From Rubrivivax sp. (GTDB lineage Bacteria > Pseudomonadota > Gammaproteobacteria > Burkholderiales > Burkholderiaceae_C), in the NCBI GenBank assembly GCA_024641945.1, contig JAHECD010000001.1:1-64000 (forward strand): a stretch of DNA of 64,000 bases, read 5' to 3'. A program made the translations under genes and the position numbers. Shown one piece after another: positions 48,801 to 56,679 of the stretch. Numbering within the stretch: position 1 is the first letter of the stretch; each line of letters starts with the position of its first letter. The notes beneath the pieces were generated by a model. That model did no database searches. It worked only from the letters and a program-made list of their open reading frames with translations, and was not told where the DNA came from.

Positions 48801-49214
48801 ACCGTGCTCTATATCGAGGACAACGCCGTCAACATCGTCCTGATGGAAGCGATGCTGGCGCGCCTGGGTGGCGTGAATCTGGTCACCGCCAACCTGCCGC
48901 AGGAAGGCCTGGACGTCGCACGGCGCGAGCTGCCCGCACTCGTGCTGCTCGACATCCAGTTGCCGGGCATGGACGGTTTCGAGGTGCTGCGCCGGCTGCG
49001 CGCCGACGCCTCCACGCGCGAGATCCCGGTGATCGCCGTGAGTGCGAACGCGATGGAATCCGACCTCGCGGCCGGCCTGGCCGCCGGTTTCGATGCCTAC
49101 CTGACCAAGCCGCTGGACATGCCCGTGCTGCATGCTGCGGTGCGCCAGGCGCTGGCGCAACAGTCACCTCGCCACAGCGGCTTTCACACGCCGGTGGATG
49201 CAATCCCGGCGTAG
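45852..49214 (+). CDS. Hybrid sensor histidine kinase with several PAS domains and receiver
   Basis: A 1120-residue membrane signalling protein. Residues about 25-185 form five or six hydrophobic helices (IAASSVGASLLAALALSAAL and following). A short coiled coil leads into about four PAS modules (roughly 230-350, 350-460, 470-590, 600-720), shown by TSQGFWFIDNDGITTEVNPA, ANSMTDPVSVTGEDDIYRMV and AIDQDYTYTYVNDRLAVVLG. HisKA has FLSQMSHELRTPMNAIIGFG (His743), followed by HATPase (LINLLTNAIKYNRDGG, DEGRGLSLEQ) and a C-terminal receiver with Asp1034 in LVLLDIQLPGMDGF. The start is TTG with GGGAG upstream. No partner regulator is adjacent, and the signal is unknown. Confidence 0.9.
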   Translation: MTIDNSASQRALQAERVRLHGQIAASSVGASLLAALALSAALSNVVATGAFRVWALSLGAALALRLAVAWSHRRAGRVRDNGRWLTAYRLCFSAHGLAWALAGTILMPGLAQDQYGLLLFGLTAITTGSLIITSFDVVAAAVFGIPAFAPVVLNAMDGQGKVSGAMGAILALFLLITVVGALRAQRTVREAVRLRVAAAERADEARAHAAHAEQAHGELAEQHHLLSQLLQSTSQGFWFIDNDGITTEVNPAMCILLGRPREAVVGHEVGEFFGGDDLAVLQAQRALRARGLNGAYEIGIVRPDGTRVHCMNNATPISDTHGRQIGSIGLWTDLTARREAETVLRTYEVVANSMTDPVSVTGEDDIYRMVNDAWCRATGVDRAQALGRPTRDVLPADATVPQRLALIECLESNAPRTVRSISPLPGLLGRTTDTTYYPYGEDVAGVRCVVMVTRDVTEQEQSRSALAAGAEYLRGTLNATGDAIFASDSQTPNEPLRFVNEQMLGMWGIPAGKAGSLTPGDIMAYAMPLFVDAEAEARRVAEIIACDEPHESHVHLRDGRVLLRRCIPAQIQGRTARVWSFRDITAQERAAQTLRDSESEVRRLLDAFPGYIAAIDQDYTYTYVNDRLAVVLGAPAEQTVGRHVRDVIGDDRFQMIEDETHRARATGKVVSERTYPATGSRPRLDLEVTHVIGPKQPDGQQITFVFGQDITERKRAKEALIAARDEAERASHAKTQFLSQMSHELRTPMNAIIGFGQLLESDPEHPLSDGQNRYVQELLRGARYLLNLINEVLDLGRIEAGKMQIDRVPVAMCPLVESSLNLVHPLAVQRGIVLVPPDFSVFDHDVLADRTRLKQVLINLLTNAIKYNRDGGRVTMTSRVDDGMLRIEVSDEGRGLSLEQRRRLFQPFERLDADRKGIEGTGIGLALSRRLTEMMRGEIGVDSTPGEGSTFWVRLPLATTRQSSPHVTTMSGALDLLETGSHQTVLYIEDNAVNIVLMEAMLARLGGVNLVTANLPQEGLDVARRELPALVLLDIQLPGMDGFEVLRRLRADASTREIPVIAVSANAMESDLAAGLAAGFDAYLTKPLDMPVLHAAVRQALAQQSPRHSGFHTPVDAIPA

Positions 49215-49963
49215 GCGTTGTTCAGCCACAGGCGCAGGCGCTGGCGTTCCATCAAGCCGAGCGCGGCGCCGTCGGCATTGTTCTTGGCCGACCAGAAGCT
49301 CGCATTGCGGGCGTCGATCTTCTGCACCACGGTGTCGTGCAGGCGCTTGATGTCGACGACCCGGGCGCCCAGTTCCACCGCACGCTCGAGTTCACCCGAA
49401 CGCTCGAGCATGCCGAAGTCGTCGCCACGCAGGTGGTTGCGCACGATCACATAACGCAGGCGCTGGCCGAACCGGTCGAGCAAGCGCTTGAGCAGGTCGA
49501 CCGAATCGCGGCCCGAGTCCATCACGTGCCAGTAGTGCACGGCAATGCCGGAAACGTCGGCCATGTCGAGCACGCCGGATTCGTCCATCCAGAGCACCAG
49601 CGGGTCATGCGTCTGCGCCGCCAGGTCCACGAGCACGCGTCGGCCCGGTTGCTCGACCGCCGCCTCGACGATCTTGTCGAGCGCCTCGTAGCGGTCCACC
49701 AGCACGGGCGACGCGTAGTCGGCATAAAAGCGCAACAGCGAACCGTGGGAGCGGTCGGTATCGAAGCCGAGGAACGGGATCTGGTGGTCGATCATGTACT
49801 GCGCGATCAGGCGCGACAACATCGACTTTCCGACACCGCCCTTCTCGCCCCCGACGAGGTGGATGTGGGACAAGGTCTGGTTCTCGAGCGTAGGGACTTC
49901 CATGGTGGCCGTTTCAGGTTCGGGTTCAGGTTCGGGTGGGATCGTTCGATTCTGCCCCGCCAT
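49184..49963 (-). CDS. ParA/MinD-like P-loop ATPase
   Basis: A 259-residue cytoplasmic nucleotide-binding protein. The deviant Walker A motif HLVGGEKGGVGKSMLSRLIA (KGGVGKS) marks the ParA/MinD superfamily; the FDTDRSHGSLLRFYADYA stretch after it resembles TraL-type plasmid-transfer ATPases. Later DLAAQTHDPLVLWMDESGVL fits the Walker B region. An N-terminal PEPEPEPE segment comes from a short DNA repeat. The ATG at 49963 overlaps the MFS stop (TGATG), so it is translationally coupled. Its end overlaps the convergent sensor-kinase gene by 31 bases. A ParB partner or transfer genes are not visible, so its role is open. Confidence 0.82.
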   Translation of the reverse strand: MAGQNRTIPPEPEPEPETATMEVPTLENQTLSHIHLVGGEKGGVGKSMLSRLIAQYMIDHQIPFLGFDTDRSHGSLLRFYADYASPVLVDRYEALDKIVEAAVEQPGRRVLVDLAAQTHDPLVLWMDESGVLDMADVSGIAVHYWHVMDSGRDSVDLLKRLLDRFGQRLRYVIVRNHLRGDDFGMLERSGELERAVELGARVVDIKRLHDTVVQKIDARNASFWSAKNNADGAALGLMERQRLRLWLNNAYAGIASTGV

Positions 49964-51204
49964 CAGGCCGGCGCCGTCTGCGCGGCGGGCGTTTGCGGCG
50001 GGCGGCTGCGATACAGCAGGTAGCCGGCGATCGACAGATTAAGCAGGTTCCACGCCACGCCGTTCAAGAACGCGGCGTCGTAGGAACCGGTCAGGTCGAA
50101 CACCTTGCCCGACATCCAGCCACCCAGCGCCATGCCGAACAGCGTGGCCATCAGCACCGTGCCGACCCGCGCCCCGGCCTCGGCAGGTGGGAAATGCTCG
50201 CGCACGATGATCGCGTAGCTCGGCACGATGCCTCCCTGGAACAGGCCGAACAGCGCCGAGATCACGTACAGCGACAGCAACGAGTCGAACGGGATGAACA
50301 GCAGCAGCGCCACGCCCTGCAGCACCGAGCCCATCAGCAGCGTGCGCAGGCCGCCGATGCGGTCGCAGATGGCGCCCGAGATGAGCCGGCTCGCAATGCC
50401 CGCGGCCAGCATCAGCGACAGCATCTGCGCGCCGCGCGCGGCACCGAAACCGAGGTCGGTGCAGTACGCCACGATGTGCACCTGCGGCATCGACATCGCG
50501 ACACAGCAGGCCACGCCGGCCACACACAGCAACGCCTGCGCATGCCCCATCGACAGGCCGAACGGCCGCTGCGACGGCGTCGCCGACCCGGACCGCCGCG
50601 CGGTCGCGGCAACGGCCAGCGGCGGGCGTGGCCGCATCAGCAGCGCCAGCAGCGGCAATGTCAGCGCGCAGAAGATGCCCAGCCCCAGGTAAGCCTGGCG
50701 CCAGCCCGCGGTCTCGACGAAGTGCTGCACGATCGGCGGCCAGACCGCGCCGGCGACGTAATTGCCACTGGCGCAGATGGCCACGGCGATGCCGCGCCGG
50801 CGCACGAACCACAGCGACGTGTCGGCCACCAGCGGCGCAAACGTGGCCGAACTGCCGGCCAGTCCCAGCAGCAGCCCGTGCACGAGCGCGAAGATCCAGA
50901 TGTTGGGCGCCATCGACGCCAGGCTGAACCCCAGGCCGAGCCCCGCGGCGCCGATCATCAGCGGCAGCATGACGCCGAAGCGGTCAGCCAGCCGCCCCAT
51001 CACGATGCCCCCGATGCCAAACCCGAGCATCAGCAGCGTGTACGGCAGCGCCGCGTCGGACCGGGTGACGCCGAACTCGGCCTGCACCGCGGGCAGCACC
51101 ACCGACACCACGTACATCGCATTGCTGCCGATCGTCATCAGGGCCAGGGTGACGACCAGGCGCGTCCACGCGTAGCGGCTGTCGGCAGCAGGCCCCTGGC
51201 TCAT
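49963..51204 (-). CDS. MFS transporter
   Basis: A 413-residue major facilitator permease with twelve hydrophobic segments. The loop between helices 2 and 3 reads GIGGIVMGRLADRFGVMLPL, the characteristic MFS motif A, and the equivalent ASRLISGAICDRIGGLRTLL appears in the second half. The pattern is closest to the MCT-like or oxalate/formate antiporter-type group (YVVSVVLPAVQAEFGVTRSD start). It overlaps the epimerase stop (ATGA) and the ParA-like start (TGATG). The substrate is unknown; carboxylates are a common choice in this group. Confidence 0.88.
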   Translation of the reverse strand: MSQGPAADSRYAWTRLVVTLALMTIGSNAMYVVSVVLPAVQAEFGVTRSDAALPYTLLMLGFGIGGIVMGRLADRFGVMLPLMIGAAGLGLGFSLASMAPNIWIFALVHGLLLGLAGSSATFAPLVADTSLWFVRRRGIAVAICASGNYVAGAVWPPIVQHFVETAGWRQAYLGLGIFCALTLPLLALLMRPRPPLAVAATARRSGSATPSQRPFGLSMGHAQALLCVAGVACCVAMSMPQVHIVAYCTDLGFGAARGAQMLSLMLAAGIASRLISGAICDRIGGLRTLLMGSVLQGVALLLFIPFDSLLSLYVISALFGLFQGGIVPSYAIIVREHFPPAEAGARVGTVLMATLFGMALGGWMSGKVFDLTGSYDAAFLNGVAWNLLNLSIAGYLLYRSRPPQTPAAQTAPA

Positions 51205-52199
51205 CGCAGGGCCTGCAGTGCGTCACTTTCACGCTCCGGCGTCAGACCGGCCAGCGTGAACGCCTGCTCGGCCGGCGGCAGCGCACGGTGCCATGCCAGT
51301 GTGTCGGCGACCGTGCCCCCGAGTGGCCGGATCTGCAGGCCTGCCGACAGCGCGGCGGACACGTCGCTGCGCATGAAGGCCGCGTACGCGCCCTGCGGCG
51401 GCAGCCACAGCGGCAGATCGACCCAGGCCTTCAGTCCGAGACGCTCGATCGTGGGCGCGTCGGCCCACACGCGCCGCAGCCGTCGCCCTGACACGGCCGT
51501 GCACGCCTCGACCACATCGCCGAAGCACCACTGTCCTGGCGGCGACGCTGCATTGAAGATGCCGCCGCGTCCGGCCTCCAGCAGACCGAGCATGAAGGCC
51601 GCCAGGTCGCGCGCATCGATGAACTGCACCGCGTCGCCCGGGTCGCCCGGCATCAGCACCGGCTCGCCCCCGGTGGCGCGGGCGATGCGGGCCGGCCAGT
51701 AGGTGAAGCGCTGCGTCGGGTCGAGCGGCCCGACCACCAGACCCGGGCGCACGATCGTGCTGCGCGCGGCACCGAGGCGCGACAGCAGCGCCTGTTCGCA
51801 CAGCGCCTTCAGCGGTCCGTAGGTGCGTCCGTCGACGACTTCGGTATCGGGATCCTCGATCGTGCCCGTCGCCGAAGATTCGTCGTTCGGCGACGCGAAC
51901 GACGCATAGACCGACACGCTGGAGACGAAGAGGTAGCGACCCACCGCCGCGTCGAGCGCCGCGGCCATCGCGGCCACCTCGCGCGGCAGGTAGCCGCACG
52001 TGTCGACCGCGGCATCCCAGCGGCCGCCGCGCAGGGCCGACAGATCCTGGCGCCGGTCGCCGGCGAGTGCGGTCACGCCGGGCGGCGGCGGGGCACTGAG
52101 CCCGCGGTTGAACACCGTGACCTCGTGCCCGCGCGCGAGCGCGGCTTCCACCAGGTGCCGGCCGACGAACCGCCCCCCGCCGATGACGAGGAGTTTCAT
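51201..52199 (-). CDS. NAD-dependent epimerase/dehydratase (extended SDR)
   Basis: A 332-residue extended SDR. The NAD loop is KLLVIGGGRFVGRHLVEAAL, an atypical GGGRFVG form shared with certain isoflavone-reductase-like or chloroplast-type epimerases. Other visible parts are YLFVSSVSVYAS, RTYGPLKALCEQALL (YGPLK in place of YxxxK, Tyr and Lys conserved) and AVQFIDARDLAAFMLGLLEA. The start ATG at 52199 overlaps the sbcB stop (ATGA). Reaction and substrate are unknown; a nucleotide-sugar or reductase function is possible. It is part of a chained operon with sbcB, an MFS permease and a ParA-like ATPase. Confidence 0.85.
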   Translation of the reverse strand: MKLLVIGGGRFVGRHLVEAALARGHEVTVFNRGLSAPPPPGVTALAGDRRQDLSALRGGRWDAAVDTCGYLPREVAAMAAALDAAVGRYLFVSSVSVYASFASPNDESSATGTIEDPDTEVVDGRTYGPLKALCEQALLSRLGAARSTIVRPGLVVGPLDPTQRFTYWPARIARATGGEPVLMPGDPGDAVQFIDARDLAAFMLGLLEAGRGGIFNAASPPGQWCFGDVVEACTAVSGRRLRRVWADAPTIERLGLKAWVDLPLWLPPQGAYAAFMRSDVSAALSAGLQIRPLGGTVADTLAWHRALPPAEQAFTLAGLTPERESDALQALR

Positions 52200-53629
52200 G
52201 CTTCGGGCGCGATCTGTTCGGCCCAGTCGTAGAGCGCGGACAGGATGCCCTGCGCACGTTCGTCGGCACCTTCGTTGAGCAGGTCGATGCGGTCGAAGAA
52301 GGCCTGCAGCGTCTGCGCGCCGGCCTCGCCATCGATCAGCCGGGCACGACGGTGCTCCTCCCAGCGCCGCGTCTCGTCGGCCGACAGCGTGGCCGGGAAA
52401 TTGCGCGCGCGGTAGCGAAAGAGCAATTCGTCCAGGCGCGCGTCGTGCAAGGTCGGCCGCTCGCGCGCCAGCGCCTCGGGTGCGAGTTCGCGCAGGCGCT
52501 GCAGCTTGCGCCGGTCGTCGTTGCCGACGAAGCCACCGTAAAGGTCTTCGTCCACATCGGGCGTTGCAGTGTCGCGATCGCGCGCGAACACACCGTCCCA
52601 CACACCGGCCATCGCGCCGACCATGCGCGACGCCGCCTCCGCGTGCTTGTGCGCCAGCGCCAGATCGACGCCCCAGCGCTCGGCCATTCCGGGTGCGAGG
52701 GTCTTCAGGTTTGCGATCACGACGGGCGACTTGTTGATGTGGATCGTCTTGATCGGCAGCCGGGTCTTGCCCTCCTCGGCGAGTTCCTCGCTGCGCCGGA
52801 ACATCCGGTCACGGATCTCGGCGGCGTTCAGCGCCATCAGTTCCGCCGGGTCGTGGGCGAGGTCCCACACGATGACCTCGTTCTTGTTCGTCGGGTGAGG
52901 TGCAAAAGGCCAGACGACCGCGAGGCAGCCGCGCTCGGCCGGGTACATGCCGGAGACATGCAGCACGGGCTTGCCGAGCACCAGCTCGCCCTGCACCGCG
53001 GCCTTGCTGCGCAGCTTGAGGCAGAACTCCCACAGCTTGGGCTGCGCGGTCTTGACGAGGCGCGCCAGCGAGACCGTCGCACGCACGTCGGACAACGCAT
53101 CGTGCGCGGACTCGTGGCCCACGTCGTTGGCGGCGGTCAGGTGCTCGAGCTTGAAGCTCTGCCGACCGTCGTCGTGCTTCGGCCAGACGATGCCGTCGGG
53201 CCGCAGGGCATACGCGCAGCGCACGGTGTCGAGCAGGTCCCAGCGGCCGCACTCGTTCTGCCACTCGCGGGCATACGGGTCGATCAGGTTGCGCCAGAAC
53301 AGGAAGCGCGTGACCTCGTCGTCGAAGCGGATGCTGTTGTAGCCCACGCCCACGGTGCCGGGCTGCGCAAGCTGGCGTTCGATTTCGGCCGCGAAGGCGT
53401 GTTCGGGCACGCCGACTTCGAGACAATGCTGCGGCACGATGCCGGTGAGCAGGCAGCTTTCGGGATCCGGCAACTGGTCGGTGGGTGGCTGGCAATGCAG
53501 CATCACCGGCGCGTCGATCTCGTTCAGCTCGGCGTCGGTGCGCAGACCTGCGAACTGCGCCGGCCGGTCGCGCCGCGGCACACGCCCGAACGTCTCGTAG
53601 TCGTGCCAGAGGAAGCTGAAATCGGCCAT
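52196..53629 (-). CDS. sbcB: Exodeoxyribonuclease I
   Basis: Single-strand 3'-5' exonuclease used in recombination and mismatch repair, 477 residues, cytoplasmic. The DEDD exonuclease N-terminus is FLWHDYETFGRVPRRDRPAQ with ExoI motif WHDYETFG; GVGYNSIRFDDEVTRFLFWR and GHESAHDALSDVRATVSLAR give the second and third acidic motifs. The SH3-like and C-terminal helical domains follow (PVLHVSGMYPAERGCLAVVW). I use the ATG of MADFSFLWHDYE at 53629; the track adds six residues. It overlaps the epimerase start (ATGA). The 3' end of dihydroxy-acid-type dehydratase lies about 70 bases upstream. Confidence 0.95.
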   Translation of the reverse strand: MADFSFLWHDYETFGRVPRRDRPAQFAGLRTDAELNEIDAPVMLHCQPPTDQLPDPESCLLTGIVPQHCLEVGVPEHAFAAEIERQLAQPGTVGVGYNSIRFDDEVTRFLFWRNLIDPYAREWQNECGRWDLLDTVRCAYALRPDGIVWPKHDDGRQSFKLEHLTAANDVGHESAHDALSDVRATVSLARLVKTAQPKLWEFCLKLRSKAAVQGELVLGKPVLHVSGMYPAERGCLAVVWPFAPHPTNKNEVIVWDLAHDPAELMALNAAEIRDRMFRRSEELAEEGKTRLPIKTIHINKSPVVIANLKTLAPGMAERWGVDLALAHKHAEAASRMVGAMAGVWDGVFARDRDTATPDVDEDLYGGFVGNDDRRKLQRLRELAPEALARERPTLHDARLDELLFRYRARNFPATLSADETRRWEEHRRARLIDGEAGAQTLQAFFDRIDLLNEGADERAQGILSALYDWAEQIAPEA

Positions 53630-53699
53630 CGGGCGACGATAGCGCAAGTGCCCGCAGCGGCAGCGCGACCGCGCACCCGCATCCTGTTCGATCAGCGGG

Positions 53700-55448
53700 T
53701 TAGGGGGCGCCGGGAATGCGCTTCGAGCGATCCGCCGGCATCAGGAAGTCGAAGTCGACACCCTGGTCCGCCTGCGTCACCGTCTGCAGGAACAGCCGGC
53801 GGTAACCGCGTTCGGCCGTCGGCTCCACCACCGGCCTTGCTGCGGCGCGCGAGGCCAGTTCCTCCGCGCTCACCAGCAGGGCGATTTCGCGCTGCGCGAC
53901 GCTCAGGCGGATGCGATCGCCATCACGCACATGCGCCAGCGGGCCGCCCACCGCCGCCTCGGGCGTCACGTGCAGGACGATCGTGCCGAAGGCGGTGCCG
54001 CTCATGCGGCCGTCGCTGATGCGCACCATGTCCTTCACGCCGGCCCGGGCGAGCTTCAGCGGGATTGGCAAGTAGCCCGCCTCGGGCATGCCGGGCGCGC
54101 CTTTCGGGCCGATGCGCTTGAGCACCAGCACGTCGTCGGCCGTCACGTCGAGGGCGGGGTCGTCGATGCGCGAGGCGAGGTCGGCGGCGTCCTCGAAGAC
54201 CACCGCGCGGCCCTCGTGTTCCATCAGCGCCGGGCTCGCTGCCGACTGCTTGATGATCGCCCCGCCGGGGGCCAGGTTGCCCTGCAGCACGGCGATGCCG
54301 CCTTGCGGATAGATCGGGTTGGACAGTGGCCGCACGACGGTCTGCGCAAACGCGGGGCCGGCGGCGTCGAGCTCCTCGCCGAGCGTGCGGCCGGTGACCG
54401 TGAGGGCGTCCAGGTGCAGCAGCGGGCGCAGCGCGCGCAGCAGCGTCGCCATGCCGCCGGCGTGGTGGAAGTCCTCCATGTAGTGGTCGCCGCTCGGCTT
54501 GAGGTCGAGCAGCACCGGCGTCTCGCGCCCCATGCGGTCGAGTGCCGGCAGGTCCATCTCGAAACCGAGCCGGCCGGCGATCGCGGTGAGGTGCACCACG
54601 GCATTCGTCGAGCCGCCGATCGCGAGCAGCACCCGCATTGCGTTCTCGAACGCCTTGGCCGTGAGCACCCGGTCGATCGTGAGGCGCTCGCGCGCGATGC
54701 GCACCGCCTGCCCGCCGGTGCGCTCGGCGATGCGCATGCGGTCGGCCGTCACGGCCGGCGGGCTGGCGCCGCCCGGCACCGTCATGCCCAGCGCCTCGGC
54801 GATGCAGGCCATCGTGCTGGCCGTGCCCATCACGGAACAGGTGCCCACGCTCGCGACGAGCTGGTCGTTGACGGCCGCGATCTCGTCGGCGCCGATGTCC
54901 TGCGCGCGATAGCGCGCCCAGTAGCGCCGGCAATCGGTGCAGGCGCCGACACGTTCGCCGCGGTGCGAGCCGGTGAGCATCGAGCCCGTGATGAGCTGGA
55001 TCGCCGGGATGCCCGCCGATGCCGCGCCCATCAGCTGCGCCGGCACGGTCTTGTCGCAGCCGCCGATCAGCACCACCGCGTCCATCGGCTGCGCGCGGAT
55101 CAGCTCCTCGGTGTCCATCGACATGAGGTTGCGCAGGTACATGCTCGTCGGCGCAGAGAAACTCTCGTGCAGCGAGATCGTCGGGAAGTCCATCGGCAGC
55201 CCGCCCGCCAGCATCACGCCGCGCTTGACCGCCTCGATCAGCTGCGGCGCATTGCCGTGGCACGGGTTGTAGGCGCTGCCGGTGCTGGTGATGCCGATGA
55301 CCGGGCGATCGAGCGCGTTGTCGGAGAAGCCCGCACCCTTGATGAAGGCCTTGCGCAGGAAGAGCGAAAAACCGGCATCGCCGTAGCTCGTGAGCCCCTT
55401 GTGCATGCCCGAAGGCGCTTCGTCTCTGTCGGCAGGCTGGTCACTCAT
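53700..55448 (-). CDS. IlvD/Edd-family dehydratase, probable sugar-acid dehydratase
   Basis: A 582-residue Fe-S dehydratase. Cluster-type cysteines are Cys63 (NPCHGN), Cys131 (LIGGCDKTVPAQLM) and Cys204 (VGTCSVMGTAST), at spacings matching [2Fe-2S] arabinonate-type dehydratases. The C-terminal catalytic Ser lies in ISDGRMSGTAFG. IlvD itself makes branched-chain keto acids, but this gene's setting (TAXI-TRAP importer, DapA-like lyase, RraA-like protein) favours a sugar-acid or other hydroxy-acid substrate. I start at the ATG of MSDQPADRDEAPSGMHKG; the track adds about 50 residues. It is divergent from the TAXI-TRAP receptor gene across a 170-base gap. Confidence 0.85.
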   Translation of the reverse strand: MSDQPADRDEAPSGMHKGLTSYGDAGFSLFLRKAFIKGAGFSDNALDRPVIGITSTGSAYNPCHGNAPQLIEAVKRGVMLAGGLPMDFPTISLHESFSAPTSMYLRNLMSMDTEELIRAQPMDAVVLIGGCDKTVPAQLMGAASAGIPAIQLITGSMLTGSHRGERVGACTDCRRYWARYRAQDIGADEIAAVNDQLVASVGTCSVMGTASTMACIAEALGMTVPGGASPPAVTADRMRIAERTGGQAVRIARERLTIDRVLTAKAFENAMRVLLAIGGSTNAVVHLTAIAGRLGFEMDLPALDRMGRETPVLLDLKPSGDHYMEDFHHAGGMATLLRALRPLLHLDALTVTGRTLGEELDAAGPAFAQTVVRPLSNPIYPQGGIAVLQGNLAPGGAIIKQSAASPALMEHEGRAVVFEDAADLASRIDDPALDVTADDVLVLKRIGPKGAPGMPEAGYLPIPLKLARAGVKDMVRISDGRMSGTAFGTIVLHVTPEAAVGGPLAHVRDGDRIRLSVAQREIALLVSAEELASRAAARPVVEPTAERGYRRLFLQTVTQADQGVDFDFLMPADRSKRIPGAP

Positions 55449-55566
55449 GGGCGGTCCGTTGGCGTCGTGGCTGCGGCACAGCGTATCAGGTGCAACCCCG
55501 ACAGGATGTCGCGCGGCGTGATGGAAAGTCTGTAGCGCACGGCGGGCCCCTGGATGGAAGAATGAA

Positions 55567-55586
55567 CCGAGCGGTCTCTCGCTCGG
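55567..55586. promoter_or_regulatory. Perfect inverted repeat upstream of TAXI-TRAP operon
   Basis: CCGAGCG-GTCTCT-CGCTCGG is a perfect 7-bp inverted repeat with a 6-base centre, ending 32 bases before the TAXI receptor start. It may be an operator or a leader hairpin; no regulator gene is adjacent. Confidence 0.4.
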
Positions 55587-55618
55587 AGCGGCGCACCTCA
55601 CTCTTCAACGGAGCTCCC

Positions 55619-56578
55619 ATGAAGAACCTCAGGTCTGCATTCGGTTTGTTGCTCGGCGGCGTGGTGCTGTCTTTGAGCGCACAAGCACAGAACATCTCCA
55701 TCGCCACCGGTGGCACCGGTGGTGTGTACTACCCGATGGGCGGCGGCATCGCCGCGGTGCTGTCCAAGCACATGCCCGGCATGCAGGCGACCGCCGAGGT
55801 GACTGGCGGCTCGGTCGACAACCTCAAGCTCGTCGGCAGCGGCAAGCCCTATGTCGGCTTCTCGATGACGGATGCCGGCCAGGACGCCTATCAGGGCGTG
55901 GGCAAGTTCAACGGCAACAAGGTCGCGCTGAAGACGCTGATGATCCTGTACCCGAACCGCATGCACGTCGTCAGCGTCGAAGGCCGTGGCGTCAACACGA
56001 TGGCCGACCTGAAGGGCAAGCGCGTCTCCACCGGCTCGCCGGGCAGCGCGACGGAGGTCATGGCGTTCCGGCTGATCGAGGCGGTGGGCCTCGACAAGGA
56101 CAAGGACCTCAAGCGCGAGCGCCTCGGCGTGGCCGAGTCCGTCAACGCGATGAAGGACGGCAAGATCGATGCGTTCTTCTGGGTCGGCGGGCTGCCCACC
56201 GCCGGTGTCACCGACCTCGCCAACACCCCGGGCACCAAGCTCAAGATGATCGACCACGCCGACGCGGTGGCCGCGATGAACAAGAAGTACGGCAACCTCT
56301 ACGTGGAGGATTCGATCCCGAAGAGCACCTACCGCGGCATGGACAGCGACAACAAGCAGGCCACGGTGATGAACATCCTCGTTGCGCACGAAAGCATGGA
56401 CGACAAGACGGCGCACGACATCGTCAAGACGATCTTCGAGCGCCGCGACGACCTGATCGCCGTGCACAAGGAAGCCGCCAACTTCAAGCTCGAGAACCAG
56501 AAGAGCGCGGCCACGCCGATCCCGTTCCACCCGGGCGCGGCGAAGTACTTTGCCGAAAAGGGCGTCAAGCTCGACTGA
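55619..56578 (+). CDS. TAXI-family TRAP transporter solute receptor
   Basis: A 319-residue periplasmic receptor with a signal peptide (LLLGGVVLSLSAQAQN). The TAXI hallmark is visible as ISIATGGTGGVYYPMGGGIA; further matches are VTGGSVDNLKLVGSGKPYVG and TMADLKGKRVSTGSPGSATE. TAXI receptors hand small organic acids (for example glutamate, dicarboxylates or others) to a TRAP permease. The ATG at 55619 lies 32 bases after an inverted repeat; the track ORF starts 43 residues earlier. It is followed by a strong hairpin and then the fused TRAP permease. Substrate unknown. Confidence 0.92.
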   Translation: MKNLRSAFGLLLGGVVLSLSAQAQNISIATGGTGGVYYPMGGGIAAVLSKHMPGMQATAEVTGGSVDNLKLVGSGKPYVGFSMTDAGQDAYQGVGKFNGNKVALKTLMILYPNRMHVVSVEGRGVNTMADLKGKRVSTGSPGSATEVMAFRLIEAVGLDKDKDLKRERLGVAESVNAMKDGKIDAFFWVGGLPTAGVTDLANTPGTKLKMIDHADAVAAMNKKYGNLYVEDSIPKSTYRGMDSDNKQATVMNILVAHESMDDKTAHDIVKTIFERRDDLIAVHKEAANFKLENQKSAATPIPFHPGAAKYFAEKGVKLD

Positions 56579-56602
56579 GCCGGCACGCCGCAGCGCCACG
56601 TA

Positions 56603-56632
56603 CGGGCCCCCGCCGCCCCGCTCGGGGGCCCG
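56603..56632 (+). terminator. Strong hairpin after TAXI receptor gene
   Basis: CGGGCCCCCG and CGGGGGCCCG form a perfect 10-bp stem around a 10-base loop, followed by CTTCTTTC. It may make the receptor mRNA more abundant than that of the downstream permease, which lies 48 bases beyond. Confidence 0.7.
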
Positions 56633-56679
56633 CTTCTTTCGCACCCTGACCCGGCCCCGGTCAAGCGCGGCCCGATACC

